NCBI GenBank assembly: GCA_049999725.1
Contig: JBNGIS010021703.1
Coordinates: 1-24,771 of the forward strand
From: Haplomitrium mnioides
Lineage: Eukaryota > Marchantiophyta > Haplomitriopsida > Calobryales
Direction of reading: 5' to 3'
Length of the DNA stretch: 24,771 bases
Shown: piece after piece, positions 1 to 8,869 of the stretch
Numbering within the stretch: position 1 is the stretch's first letter
Layout of the letters: every line of letters starts with the position of its first letter
Translations under genes and position numbers: made by a program
The notes under the pieces: generated by a model
Databases searched by the model: none
What the model saw: only the letters and a program-made list of their open reading frames with translations
What the model was told of the DNA's origin: nothing

Positions 1-182
1 AACTTGATCTCATATAGCTAGACCATCTATTTAACCATATGTTATATTGATGATTCTTTTCAAGTTGATCAATATGTTTTTTTGAGAGGAAATAATCAAT
101 GGAACAATATATGAAATCAAGTCATCTTTAAGGTGCTTAGAAATGGTTGGAATGTTTTGGTAGGAGAATTACTACAACCTCA

Positions 183-430
183 GCCATTGTAAAGTCTTCT
201 AAAGAACCAAAAGATTTATTGGATAGTATGAATGACTTGCTAAGACAATATAATTTTGCATTCATAGGTTGGTCTGACCAATTGCTTTTCTCGTACCTCT
301 ATTTCAACCAAAAAGGGTGGTTCATAGGTACAACCTTTGTAAATTTGGTGGTATACTCATGGATTAGCTAGTTCTTGTTTGGAAGGATGCAACTCTCTAA
401 ATGATGTTGTTTCTACCCCTATCCTTGTAC
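183..430 (+). pseudogene. psbD: psbD 5' fragment, plastid-derived, copy 1
   Basis: This is the start of the gene for photosystem II D2 protein, a thylakoid reaction-centre subunit, moved to nuclear DNA. The frame open at 147-371 reads [19 protein letters not shown] and then GWSDQLLF and [15 protein letters not shown], which follows the gymnosperm D2 N-terminus ([37 protein letters not shown]). After a frameshift near 360 the match goes on as a SSCLEGCN-like stretch and VSTP, about D2 residue 80, and stops near 430. The rest of the gene (about 270 codons) is missing. It abuts rpl23 on the other strand. Many substitutions and the truncation rule out function. Confidence 0.88.
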
Positions 431-603
431 TCATATGAGGGAGTTGGTGGCTATTGATGGCAACCACTTTGATACCAAAGAAAAGTTTGATCCAAGTTTT
501 TACTTTGTCCTATTAGATCCCAAATCCACATTGAAACTAAATTAATTTTTCTTTAATAGACAATTTTTTTTTTTGTAAGTACTGAATACTTCACTTGATC
601 CAT
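430..603 (-). pseudogene. rpl23: rpl23 5' part, plastid-derived, copy 1
   Basis: Remnant of the plastid 50S ribosomal protein L23 gene. Reading leftward from the ATG at 603-601, it begins MDQVKYSVLTKK, as plastid L23 does ([12 protein letters not shown]). After frameshifts, pieces ending in VVAINSHQLP match the family's VIAMNSHRLP around residues 52-60. The match fades near 430, where psbD sequence arrives from the other strand, so the last third or so of L23 is missing. The gene order rpl23 then trnI-CAU upstream on the same strand agrees with plastomes; the joined psbD does not. Copy 2 at 7411-7596 is better preserved and confirms the call. Confidence 0.82.
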
Positions 604-738
604 AGTTTTCTTAATGTCTCCTCACCAAACAAGTTGCTATGTTACTTATGCCCAATCTTAATGACTTGCTCATACACCAAATAGACACAATATGGGCCAT
701 AAAAATCAGGATACGACCCCTGTCAAATTTTTGTTGCC

Positions 739-760
739 ATGCATCCAATTGGATAATTAC
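739..760 (-). pseudogene. trnI-CAU: 3' tip of plastid trnI-CAU, copy 1
   Basis: The short stretch from tgcatcca to about 760 corresponds to the acceptor and T-arm end of the trnI-CAU remnant seen whole at 7733-7806. The rest is gone, and the sequence passes straight into the 3' part of 23S rRNA. This is the deletion junction of unit 1. The stretch is too short to identify alone; the call depends on the upstream homology with copy 2. Confidence 0.6.
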
Positions 761-1795
761 TCAGTACCAGAAAGTTAAGGAAGTTGGTTGTTTAGCAACG
801 GTGAAGCTAGCAATTGAAGTCCCTATAAACACTATAGTGGTCATAATATGGCAAAATTTCTTGTCAAGAAATTTCTGACCCGCAGGAAAGACGTAATAGT
901 TTGGGCACTGTCTAGGAGAGAGGCTTGATAAAAAAAGATTTTTCTATAAAGATGCAAACTAATTGCACTTGGATAAAAACACCATATGAAGCTTTATTGT
1001 TCCTTGAGATTGACTTTGGGTTTTTCTTGCATAGCTTAGGCGGAAAGTAAAAAAAAGCCATTAGTGAAATTCCACTCTAGAAGAGCTAGAATTCTAACCT
1101 TGTGTCAAAATCTACAAGCAAAGGGATAGTCTAAGGTAGACAATTTATGGGGCATAGGCTTCTCAAAAGGTAGTGGAGGTGTGCAAAGGTTTCATTGGGC
1201 AAGATAGAAATCAGCCCTCAAGTGCAAGGCAGAAGGGAGCTTGGCTGCAAGACACATCCAGTGAGCAGGGATGAAATTTAGCCTTTGTGAGCCAACAGTG
1301 CTAGGTGGAAAGGTCATCGCTCAATGGATTAAAGTCATCCTAGAGATAGTAGATTGATCTTTCCCAAGAGTTCACATCATCGGTTTAGGGTATGGCACCT
1401 CGATGTTGACTCTTTGCCACTGGGGCAATAGTACATTCCAAGGGTTGGGTTGTTTTTTCATTAAAGTGGTAAGTGAGCTAGGTTCAAAAAGTCATGACAA
1501 TTTTGTCCGGTGTGGGCGCTAAAGCATTGAAAAGACCTTTCCCTAGTACAAGAGGACTGGGAAGGACACACCTTTGGTGTATCAGATATTGTGCCCCAAG
1601 GTACACTTTGGGTAGCCAAGTGCGGAGCGGATAATAATTGCTGAAAACATCTATGTAAGAAGCCCTTTCCAAGATGTGTGCTCTCTCATGTTTACATCCG
1701 TTGAAACCTTTAGTTACAAACATGGTTGAGAAACCAATGTATTTTCTGTCACTACAAGAGATGGGGCAATAAAAGTCTTGAGAATCCAACACTTG
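761..1795 (+). pseudogene. rrn23: Plastid 23S rRNA 3' part and start of 23S-4.5S spacer (NUPT)
   Basis: Decayed copy of the 3' third of plastid large-subunit rRNA. It begins at the CCAGTGCCGGAAGG region (cagtaccagaaagttaagg). It then carries the peptidyl-transferase-region landmarks: tttctgacccgcaggaaagac near 880, aagctttattgttcc near 990, agagctagaattctaacc near 1080, the region near the sarcin-ricin loop at about 1535 (ccctagtacaagagga), and gggtagccaagtgcggagcgg near 1610. Most differences from a plastid 23S are C to T or G to A. The mature 23S end is near 1690; the match goes on into the spacer until about 1795. The 5' two thirds are absent here but are present in part at 11418-13194. 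Nuclear location is inferred from the decay and neighbours. Confidence 0.95.
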
Positions 1796-2144
1796 ATCCA
1801 CATGAAATCTATTTGAGATCCATAACTTGCAAGTAAGTGCTCCATAAAACATCACTTTGTCCTTTATCTTTTGATGTAATAGATCTGGTTTAGTCTTTGA
1901 GCGTTGAGTACGAAAGTTAAGATAGATGTGAAGGTCAAGTAGCAAACATTGGTGGTGAATGCTGGGTTAGATTTATGAAGATAGATTAAAGAAAATAGAA
2001 AGAATCGATATTTAAACACGAAACTAGATTGTCAAAAAGAGGAATGAGTTGTAAAAACAAAATTATCAACAAAAACAAATACAAAGCATTTCACACACAT
2101 GAGAACTATACACCGTATTTCAATTTACTCTGCTTCCTTTTAAT
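1796..2144. other. Unassigned stretch after the 23S fragment
   Basis: No confident match. The minus-strand frame running through 1945-1484 is mostly the antisense of rRNA. Its upstream part (about 1945-1800) has a short run (LLHQKIKDK...TCK) faintly like chlN, too weak to annotate. Confidence 0.3.
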
Positions 2145-3053
2145 TTATAGCTTATTCAAGAAATGCAACTCAGAATCAGATAGGTGCAAGTAATCTTTAC
2201 GTAGTGGCTCTAGAGATTCTAACATGTGTTGTACTATTTCAACATTGTCTAGTATGGGAACTATTGCAATTTTTATTGACTGGATTGGAATAGATGTAGG
2301 AAACAATGGCACATCAATTTGATGTGCTTTTGTCGAGCCATCGCAAATTGGATGACACAAAGACGGGTTTTGATCAAAGTTCAAGTTAATCTAAGGAAGC
2401 ATTTTTGGAAGCTTGTTCTTGAGTTTGACAATATCATCACAAATTTCAAGATGCAAATGTTGTTTAGAAACAACATACAAATCCAAACCTACAATTGTTG
2501 CTAGGTTGAAAGTTGAGAAAAAGACACCAAAAAAATCAGATTCATTATTTGAGGCATCTTCAAGCACAACTTATCGACTTTGCCATTCTACATTTGACAA
2601 GGATGCCATTTGGATGATTGGATTCTCAAATTCAGGAAGAATTAGAACTTCTGGAAAGTCAACATGACTCAAATCAATAATGGGGAACGAGCCATGAATG
2701 TCATCACGAGTAGACATTTGGGATATGCTCTCTTTTCTTAAATTTATTTTCAGCTTGCAAGGCTTAACAAAATCCATGATCATGGGTTTACGATGGGGGA
2801 TTACCAAGACCTTTCACAATGATCTACAAGAAGGAGCCTTTAATTTCAACAACTTGCCCAAACCAATGGTCGGGGCACAAACTTTGAATGAGAGGTCAAA
2901 CATAGTAGCTAGAATCGTGCAAGCAATACATGGGGCATGATCAAAACTACAAATTGAGACATTAAAAATATACAGATTGGCAGACAAATTTGTGCTAGGG
3001 ATGATAAGAGGCCCAGTGGCAGTTGACGCAACAAATGAAGGAAGCGGAGGCAT
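2145..3053 (-). pseudogene. Decayed reading frame of unknown protein
   Basis: One minus-strand frame runs from an ATG at 3053 to a stop at 2145, about 303 codons, broken only by TGA at 2814-2816, TAA at 2571-2573 and TAG at 2391-2393. Random AT-rich DNA would have many more stops. Readable pieces include PSFVASTATGPLIIPSTN, GLGKLLKLKAP, FPIIDLSHVDFPEV, VEIVQHMLESLEPLRKDYL and a C-terminus ending HFLNKL. I see no catalytic motif and do not recognise the family. It lies directly downstream of gag copy A on the same strand, so it may be a post-gag part of that element. Unit 2 has no counterpart (13481-13721 is too short). Confidence 0.5.
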
Positions 3054-3269
3054 GGATTTCTAAGTTATGGCTGGAGCCTAAAATGAATCGGGGAACTTGC
3101 TACCATAACAAAGACTTTCATTTATGGGAAAAACTTTAATTCAATAGAGATTTAAAGCATGCGGATCATGAAAAGTTGTTAAGAGTTGGAGAGTATAGGT
3201 CGGAGCATGAACATCCACACTTTGCGCTTTGGCATTGAATTCAAAACCTGTTGTATCATTTGGGTTAAG

Positions 3270-4758
3270 GCTGTTGGAATTTGAGCCAATTACGGCTCAT
3301 AGTATATGATTTGAGGAGGAGGAGGAGGAGAAGCATATGAAGCTTGTTGTTGAAACTGGTATTGGCCTTGATGATATATTGGCTATTGTTGGTTTTACAA
3401 GTAGGACCGTTGAGACATTCTTTGATTACGTCTACAATAATATTGTTGTGTTTGTGGATGATGGCAATCTTAGGTGATATGATCTGTTTGATTATAGTTA
3501 TAACAACTTTGGCCAAAGGAGGGCATGCATGTTAGAACTGAAAATGATTGGGTTGTTGCTGATAGGAGGTCTGATATGCTAGCTAAGTAAGGATTTGATT
3601 GACAATGATCGGTTGCATAGATTGGACAATCGCTTGATTTATTTTGAGGGCTGCTTGTGTTCTAACAACCTTAATTCTTCTTGAGACAAGGCATACATTG
3701 TTCGCTTTGTCAGAGGAAAGACAAATATTACACCAAGTCACAAGTAGACAAGCTTTTAGAGGTGAGTGTTGTGTACTACAACACGTGCACCAAACATTGG
3801 AAGCAAAAGAGTTTAGAGTAGAGATTGGACCAAATTTATCATTTGTAGTTTTAAATTCAAAAATTAGTCAGCAACCTTCAAAGTTGCCTCACCTAGCTTG
3901 TCCTCAAAATCAAAATTTGAATCAACAAAAGATTCAACTTTGGGAGGAACAACTTGTATGATGGAAGGAGGAGTAGAGTTGGGAAAGCAATTGTTCAATG
4001 AAAAAGAATAAGATAAGGAAGAAGGTAGAGAGGAGTCAACAGTTGAGGATGAAGAGAAAGCAAACCAATCTCTTATGAGCATCATTTTTTCGTAAGATGT
4101 GGTTAGTTGAATTGCATTTGAGAGGTTGGGGATCTTAGAGCAACACATGTTCTTGAATGGAAATAGGAAGACCTTTTTTCAAGAAATCATGTCTCGTCTT
4201 CAACGAAGGGAGGAAGTTGACGTTTACTAAGAACAACCTTAAATTTGTTGGTATAATCTTGCATAGATTCTTCAGTGTACATAAAAATACAAAGGAGCTC
4301 ATCCCAAGCTTGATCAAAGTGGGAAGCTAGCCAAACACGATAAAGAAAGGCAATCTACAGTTCTAGCTAGGCATTAATTGCACTTGCTTCACAAAAATTC
4401 CAATTAATGGTATTGTCATTGAGAATAGTAGGAAATCAAACACAAGGGACATATTTGGGATCTTCAATGGCAATCGCAAGTGCAAGGAAATGATTGACAT
4501 ATATGGTGACATCAATATAGTCCACAACCATATGAGTTGTTGAGCACAAATATTTGGATGGCTGGGTCACAAGAAAGCCATCACTTGATAAACATGATAT
4601 GATTCAATAACAACTAGTAAGACATGCAATTTTGGCAATTCAAAAATGTCAGGCAAATTAGGCAAATTTTCCATACAAGTAGCGACCAAGGATTGACAAC
4701 AACAAATGTAACATTTATAATTGGAAAGTGGAAGATAAGGCAGATGCCTCATACACAA
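3270..4758 (-). pseudogene. gag-like pseudogene, copy A
   Basis: Structural (nucleocapsid/capsid) polyprotein remnant of an LTR element. Across frameshifts, about 4330-4190 gives a capsid-type stretch with FDQAWDELLCIF, YTEESMQDYTNKF and KVVLSKRQLPP, typical of plant retrotransposon gag. About 4317-4135 in another frame is open for 60 codons. Near 3733-3691 there is a cysteine-rich segment ending CNICLSSDKANNVC. It has the spacing of a CCHC zinc knuckle (C-x2-C-x4-H-x4-C) but Lys in place of His, so the knuckle is broken in this copy; copy B keeps the His. Downstream, LTQMIQQVLNSMP is readable near 3245. Several frameshifts and stops make it non-functional. Confidence 0.65.
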
Positions 4759-4759
4759 C

Positions 4760-5548
4760 TAGAAATCAAGTTGGGCTTCAAGCTTTAAATTAATAAATCG
4801 TAATTCTTTGAGTTAATGCCACAAAAAAAAAGGAGGAGGGGGGAACAAAAGAATCAATGAGACTTGGCTTTTGGCTATTGTTGCAAGAGGATGAAAGAAA
4901 CATTGGCAATATATTTTCAAACTTGGAAATTCAAATTCAGAAGCAAAACGACAACTCAATTGGCAGTTGACACGAAGTCATAATATTTTTTAGAATTTCA
5001 AATTTCTGGAGGCAGAGATGGGGCACAAAACACAAAGCAAGGCAATGAGTTCAACAACAATCTTTGACAATTCTTCAACAATTCTAGTGCAATTTCTAAC
5101 ACAACCTAAGGCAATCATTTCAGATTTGGCAAGGAAAAAGGAAACAAGAGAATGAAGGAACTAGGCAATGGCAACAATAGCAAGAACATCATGAACAACA
5201 ACTCATAAACATGGAATGAGGAAAGGGGGTCGACAATGACACCAGTATTTTACTAAAGGTGAAGCATAGGGGAAGAAACCTCACTCTAGTGTGTGTGATA
5301 ATGTAGGAGTGAAGCATTTCACAAGTTTTAACTGCGATTTCACAAGACTAGTAGTTCAAAGTCAAGTCTAACTTTTGGGGCCAACTTTTGAACCAAGCTA
5401 AAAGTTGAGCAACAAGTCACAATGATAGTCAAATGGTGATCAATCATGAAAGTAGGTTAATACAACAATCATGTATATAATTACAACGTAAAGTCAAGCA
5501 CAAACAAAGGATCATGTTGTCACAAGGCAAGGGGAACTCTATGGAATC

Positions 5549-5589
<41 letters not shown>

Positions 5590-6378
5590 GGTGGTTAAGG
5601 AGCAATCAAAACAAGATTGCAACAAATACTTCTTATAGATCTTAACTAAACCAAGATAAACACAAACAAAGGGTGTGAGATAGGCTATACTTTGCTGCAA
5701 TCAAACATTCTCAAGCGATTAGAGACATGCAAGAATCTAAACTTGGACATTTTTTCATTGCAAGCTTGAGATCATTTATGGTTTATCGTCAACAAGATAG
5801 TCTAGGGTTCATGCTTAGCTAGTCAAACTCATGTGCTACAACATAAGGACTTCTAATACCAAGAAAAGAATCTACGAGGAAAACATTGAGGGACCAGAAG
5901 ACATGATAATGGTTCTTAAGACGAGAAGAGTTCTAAGTCGAGAATCGAGTCATGGGATCTAAAGTTGGCAGCAAAATCCCACAAAGTTCAAATATGGATA
6001 GGGGAAGGGTTTCTAATCGGCTAGGCTCACTCTCACTAATAGCTCAATAACAAACATAGGTTAAGTGTTTGGTGATGCAACAAAAGCACTTCTTGCTTTG
6101 TTGAGGGAATCTACATCTACACTATCGGGGTTCAGGTTCAAGAGATGTTCTAATAAGAAAATGGAGTACTCTTGTGCAAAAATGGTCCTACATTGGTTCT
6201 ATGGATTCAAAATTTGACAAGAAAATAACATGTGTCTTATAGCTAGTTTGGGGAAACAAAGTTCAAGTGGGTACAAACTTTGGCTCTAGACTCGGATACT
6301 AATGTTTGGAAGATATATTGACTTTTGGCTATGATGTCAATTGTATGTTCTATCAGATGGTGCAATCATCCTACCTCA
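4760..6378 (-). other. Non-coding leader of copy A
   Basis: No reading frame of note on either strand. The stretch is shared with 15300-16787 in copy B and is placed upstream of gag, so it should be the untranslated leader and perhaps part of a 5' LTR. The shared sequence ends near 6378 without a clear TG...CA LTR end. It contains a run of 36 A at 5550-5585 that copy B lacks. Confidence 0.5.
5550..5585 (+). repeat. A36 homopolymer
   Basis: Thirty-six consecutive A. In copy B the flanks correspond to about 15985-15995, with no A run and about 50 bases fewer. It is a local gain in copy A or a loss in B; homopolymer length may also be an assembly error. Confidence 0.9.
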
Positions 6379-6739
6379 TTGAATGATGGAAGGTCAACTC
6401 AACAAAAAACCTACATATAAATGGACAAACTAGTTAATCTAAGCATCATATGTAAGGAGTTCTATGGTTGAGGCAATGAACAAAACTTTTGGAGCATCAC
6501 TCAATGACTGGTCATCTGGTCACCATCTGCACCACGGTTTGTGTTTCTTTGATGTTGGGGAGGGATCACAACATAGTGCAATCATCCTAGAACCTTTTTT
6601 TTTGTGTGCTTATTTTGACAATTGCAACTTCCGATTGAAGGTGATCAATCTTCTGCATTTACAATTTTAGGTCTTTTTTTGTGCTTTTCTCTCTTAATGC
6701 TAGCTCTATGACTCTAAAAGTGGAAATTAAATCTTACTT
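6379..6739. other. Unassigned stretch between unit 1 and the LINE remnant
   Basis: No confident homology. The short plus-strand frame at 6464-6670 (68 codons) has no recognisable motif. It may hold the worn downstream part of the LINE or DNA flanking it. Confidence 0.3.
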
Positions 6740-7325
6740 TCAATTATTGAGAGTGATGAGATGGTAAGTTGTTGAGTGATGCTCCCAAAACCTTGCTTGT
6801 CCTTGAGCTCATAGTTGTTGTGTTTTGCTCCATTTTGTGATCTTGAAGTTTAGTGTGGCCTCAAAGAGCTTTGGGAATAGAGGGCTGAGCAGCATAATGG
6901 TGTAGTAGCTAGAGCGCTACCTTTTGTCCCTACCCTTGAGGATTGGAATAATAGTATTGAGCTTCCATTCTACAAGGAATCAAGTTTGTATCACCCAATT
7001 GAATAGGTTGGTAATGGGTTGGAAGAGGGGTTTGGATTCTCTTTTCAGCATTTGGGTTTGCAGCCTTAGGGAGTCAAGGGCTTTGTTGTGCAACTTCTTG
7101 ATCATAGCGAGTACCTCTCTGGTGGCAAACATATTTGTGGTAAGTTTGTTGTTATTCCAAGGGGTAGAACCTACCTGTAATTGATGCAAAGTGGTAGAGC
7201 TTGTCTCCATATTTTGTCTATTCTTGGAGATCATGGAGTTGGTCTTGTTGGCCTTTGAGAGATGTGAAGAATTTCTTGGGCTAGCATTTCTTGTCCAAGA
7301 TGATATGGGGAAGTCTCTTGTGCTT
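6740..7325 (-). pseudogene. LINE (non-LTR retrotransposon) reverse transcriptase remnant
   Basis: A single minus-strand frame carries the N-terminal part of a LINE-type reverse transcriptase. From 7234 leftward it reads FATREVLAMIKKLHNK...LFQPITNLFNWVIQT, then FLVEWKLNTIIPILKG, YYTIMLLSPLFPKLFEA and GQARFWEHHST-YHLITL. These match the family pattern for the palm/fingers entry (W...-IVPI-KKGD, YRPI-LLS-KL, QAGFR--HST-DHI--L). Stops within it are TGA at 6980-6982, TAG further on, TGA before AQGQ and TGA at 6740-6742. The catalytic FADD region, endonuclease and 3' tail are not seen. It abuts psbD copy 2 near 7325, so its insertion or a later deletion probably removed the start of that psbD piece. 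Confidence 0.75.
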
Positions 7326-7328
7326 TCT

Positions 7329-7410
7329 AGGTAACTTTTGTGGCATACTCATATATTATCTAGCTATTTTTTGGAAGGCTATAACTTCCTAACCGTTGTT
7401 GTTTCCACCT
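7329..7410 (+). pseudogene. psbD: psbD fragment, plastid-derived, copy 2
   Basis: Corresponds to psbD copy 1 at about 331-430. It begins in the GTTFV region (gtaacttttgtgg) and passes through the [16 protein letters not shown] region (actcatatattatctagc...ggaaggctataacttcct) to VSTP. The N-terminal 50 or so codons kept in copy 1 are missing, cut off by the LINE remnant on the left. The right edge meets rpl23 on the other strand at the same place as in copy 1. Confidence 0.8.
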
Positions 7411-7596
7411 TCATCCCTCTATGACTGCAAGGGGGTTGCTTTTTATATGGCAATCACTTTGATGCCAAAAAAAAAGTTCAATCCAAGTTTTTACTTTGGT
7501 CCTATTGGATCCCAAACCCACTTCAAAATTGCATTGATTCTTCTCCAACAGCCAATTTGACTTTTTTGTAAGAACCATGTACTTCATTGGATTCAT
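7411..7596 (-). pseudogene. rpl23: rpl23 5' part, plastid-derived, copy 2
   Basis: Remnant of plastid ribosomal protein L23, open for 61 codons from an ATG at 7596-7594. It reads MNPMKYMVLTKKSNWLLEKN, then GSNRTKVKTWIELFFWHQS, matching plastid L23 ([39 protein letters not shown]) over about the first 50 residues with one or no indel. A frameshift near residue 48 ends the match, and the C-terminal third is missing. It lies 137 bp downstream of trnI-CAU on the same strand, the normal plastome arrangement. Confidence 0.87.
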
Positions 7597-7732
7597 AGTT
7601 TTCTTTATGTCTCCTCACCAAACCAGCTCCTACGTTATTTACGCCTAATCTTAACAACTTATTTACATACCATATAGACCCTACATGAGCTATTCAAATT
7701 AGCATGCAACCCTTGTCTGGTTTTTGTTGCCA

Positions 7733-7806
7733 TGCATACAATAGGAATTAAACATGTGAATTTGCCAATTATGAGTTATGTGCTTTAACCGTTTGACCAT
7801 GGATGC
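7733..7806 (-). pseudogene. trnI-CAU: Plastid trnI-CAU remnant, full length
   Basis: The minus strand reads GCATCCATGG...GGTTAAAGC...AACTCATAATTGGCAAATTC...AATTCCTA...TATGCA, a 74-base match to plastid tRNA-Ile(CAU), the gene between rpl23 and ycf2 in plastomes. The CAU anticodon and its loop (CTCATAA) are intact. Changes fall in the D arm (TCAAAC for CTGAAT), anticodon stem, T stem and acceptor stem; the end GGATGCA has become GTATGCA, so one acceptor pair is lost. Most changes are transitions. It is expected to be a silent tRNA relic in the nucleus. Confidence 0.87.
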
Positions 7807-8229
7807 ATCCTATATCTCTATTTCCTCCCATCCCACTATATTTATATTTCTTTCTAATGAAATACACAATACATTGAATGGTAGGTTGGAAATTCATCTA
7901 CATCAAACAATTATATGACTCTTTCGATTCAAGTTTGAGAGGAGGTGATTTTTAGTGGTTACAGATTTGATAATTTCTAATGAGATGGGGTGGAGTGTAC
8001 CAAATCTATTCTACAAAAAAGGCATGCAATTTAAGTCCCCTTCAAGGAAATGTACATTGATATGCTATAACATCATTGCTCAAATCTACAAGCTTGGATA
8101 TTTTCCATGGCATTGACTCGCTTGACAATAGACTTTGGAATTTCCTACCATTATTGCATTACAATAAGAGTGTAATGGTGTAAAGGTTTGGTTCCAAGTT
8201 GTTGGGGAATGGTGGGATAGTAGATAGCT
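7807..8229. other. Unassigned stretch between trnI-CAU and chlN
   Basis: No plastid gene or transposon signature that I can read on either strand. In plastomes trnI-CAU and chlN are not next to each other, so this stretch must hold at least one junction between unrelated plastid pieces. Confidence 0.35.
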
Positions 8230-8830
<601 letters not shown>

Positions 8831-8869
8831 AAAGAGAAAGATGCTCCTTTTTCCCTTTACTACTATTTT

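Larger units (their letters stand above)
183..6378 (+). repeat. Duplication unit 1 (plastid mosaic plus gypsy-like gag)
   Basis: First of two units with the same order and orientation: psbD fragment (+), rpl23 (-), trnI-CAU 3' end (-), end of 23S rRNA (+), gypsy-like gag (-). The partner is 7329-16787. Shared blocks are about 331-748 with 7329-7742, about 1675-1795 with 13213-13340, and about 3090-6378 with 13722-16787. The offsets differ (about 7.0, 11.5 and 10.5 kb) because the units have different internal deletions and insertions. That this was one tandem duplication is inference; the shared blocks are seen directly. Confidence 0.65.
3090..6378 (-). mobile_element. Ty3/gypsy-like LTR retrotransposon remnant, copy A
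   Basis: Diverged copy of an LTR retroelement 5' half, read right to left: a long untranslated leader (about 6300 to 4760), then gag (4760 to about 3270). It aligns along its whole length with 13722-16787 in the same orientation. Near 6285-6310 the minus strand has TAGTATCCGAGT followed by CTAGAGCCAAAG, which could be a worn primer-binding site for initiator tRNA-Met (about 9 of 12 bases of the usual TGGTATCAGAGC); this is tentative. No pol domain is present on this strand between here and the 23S fragment, unless the unknown frame at 2145-3053 belongs to it. Family call rests on the gag features. Confidence 0.65.

Noticed and set aside
147-371. Independent 74-codon gene
   Set aside because: It is the psbD fragment, frameshifted at its end.
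1484-1945. 153-codon minus-strand gene
   Set aside because: Most of it is antisense to plastid 23S rRNA and its spacer, where long frames occur by chance.
1800-1945. chlN N-terminal fragment on the minus strand
   Set aside because: Only a few residues (LLHQKIKDK, TCK) agree; not enough to separate from chance.
6464-6670. 68-codon plus-strand gene
   Set aside because: No motif, no homology that I can recall, and it lies between transposon remnants.
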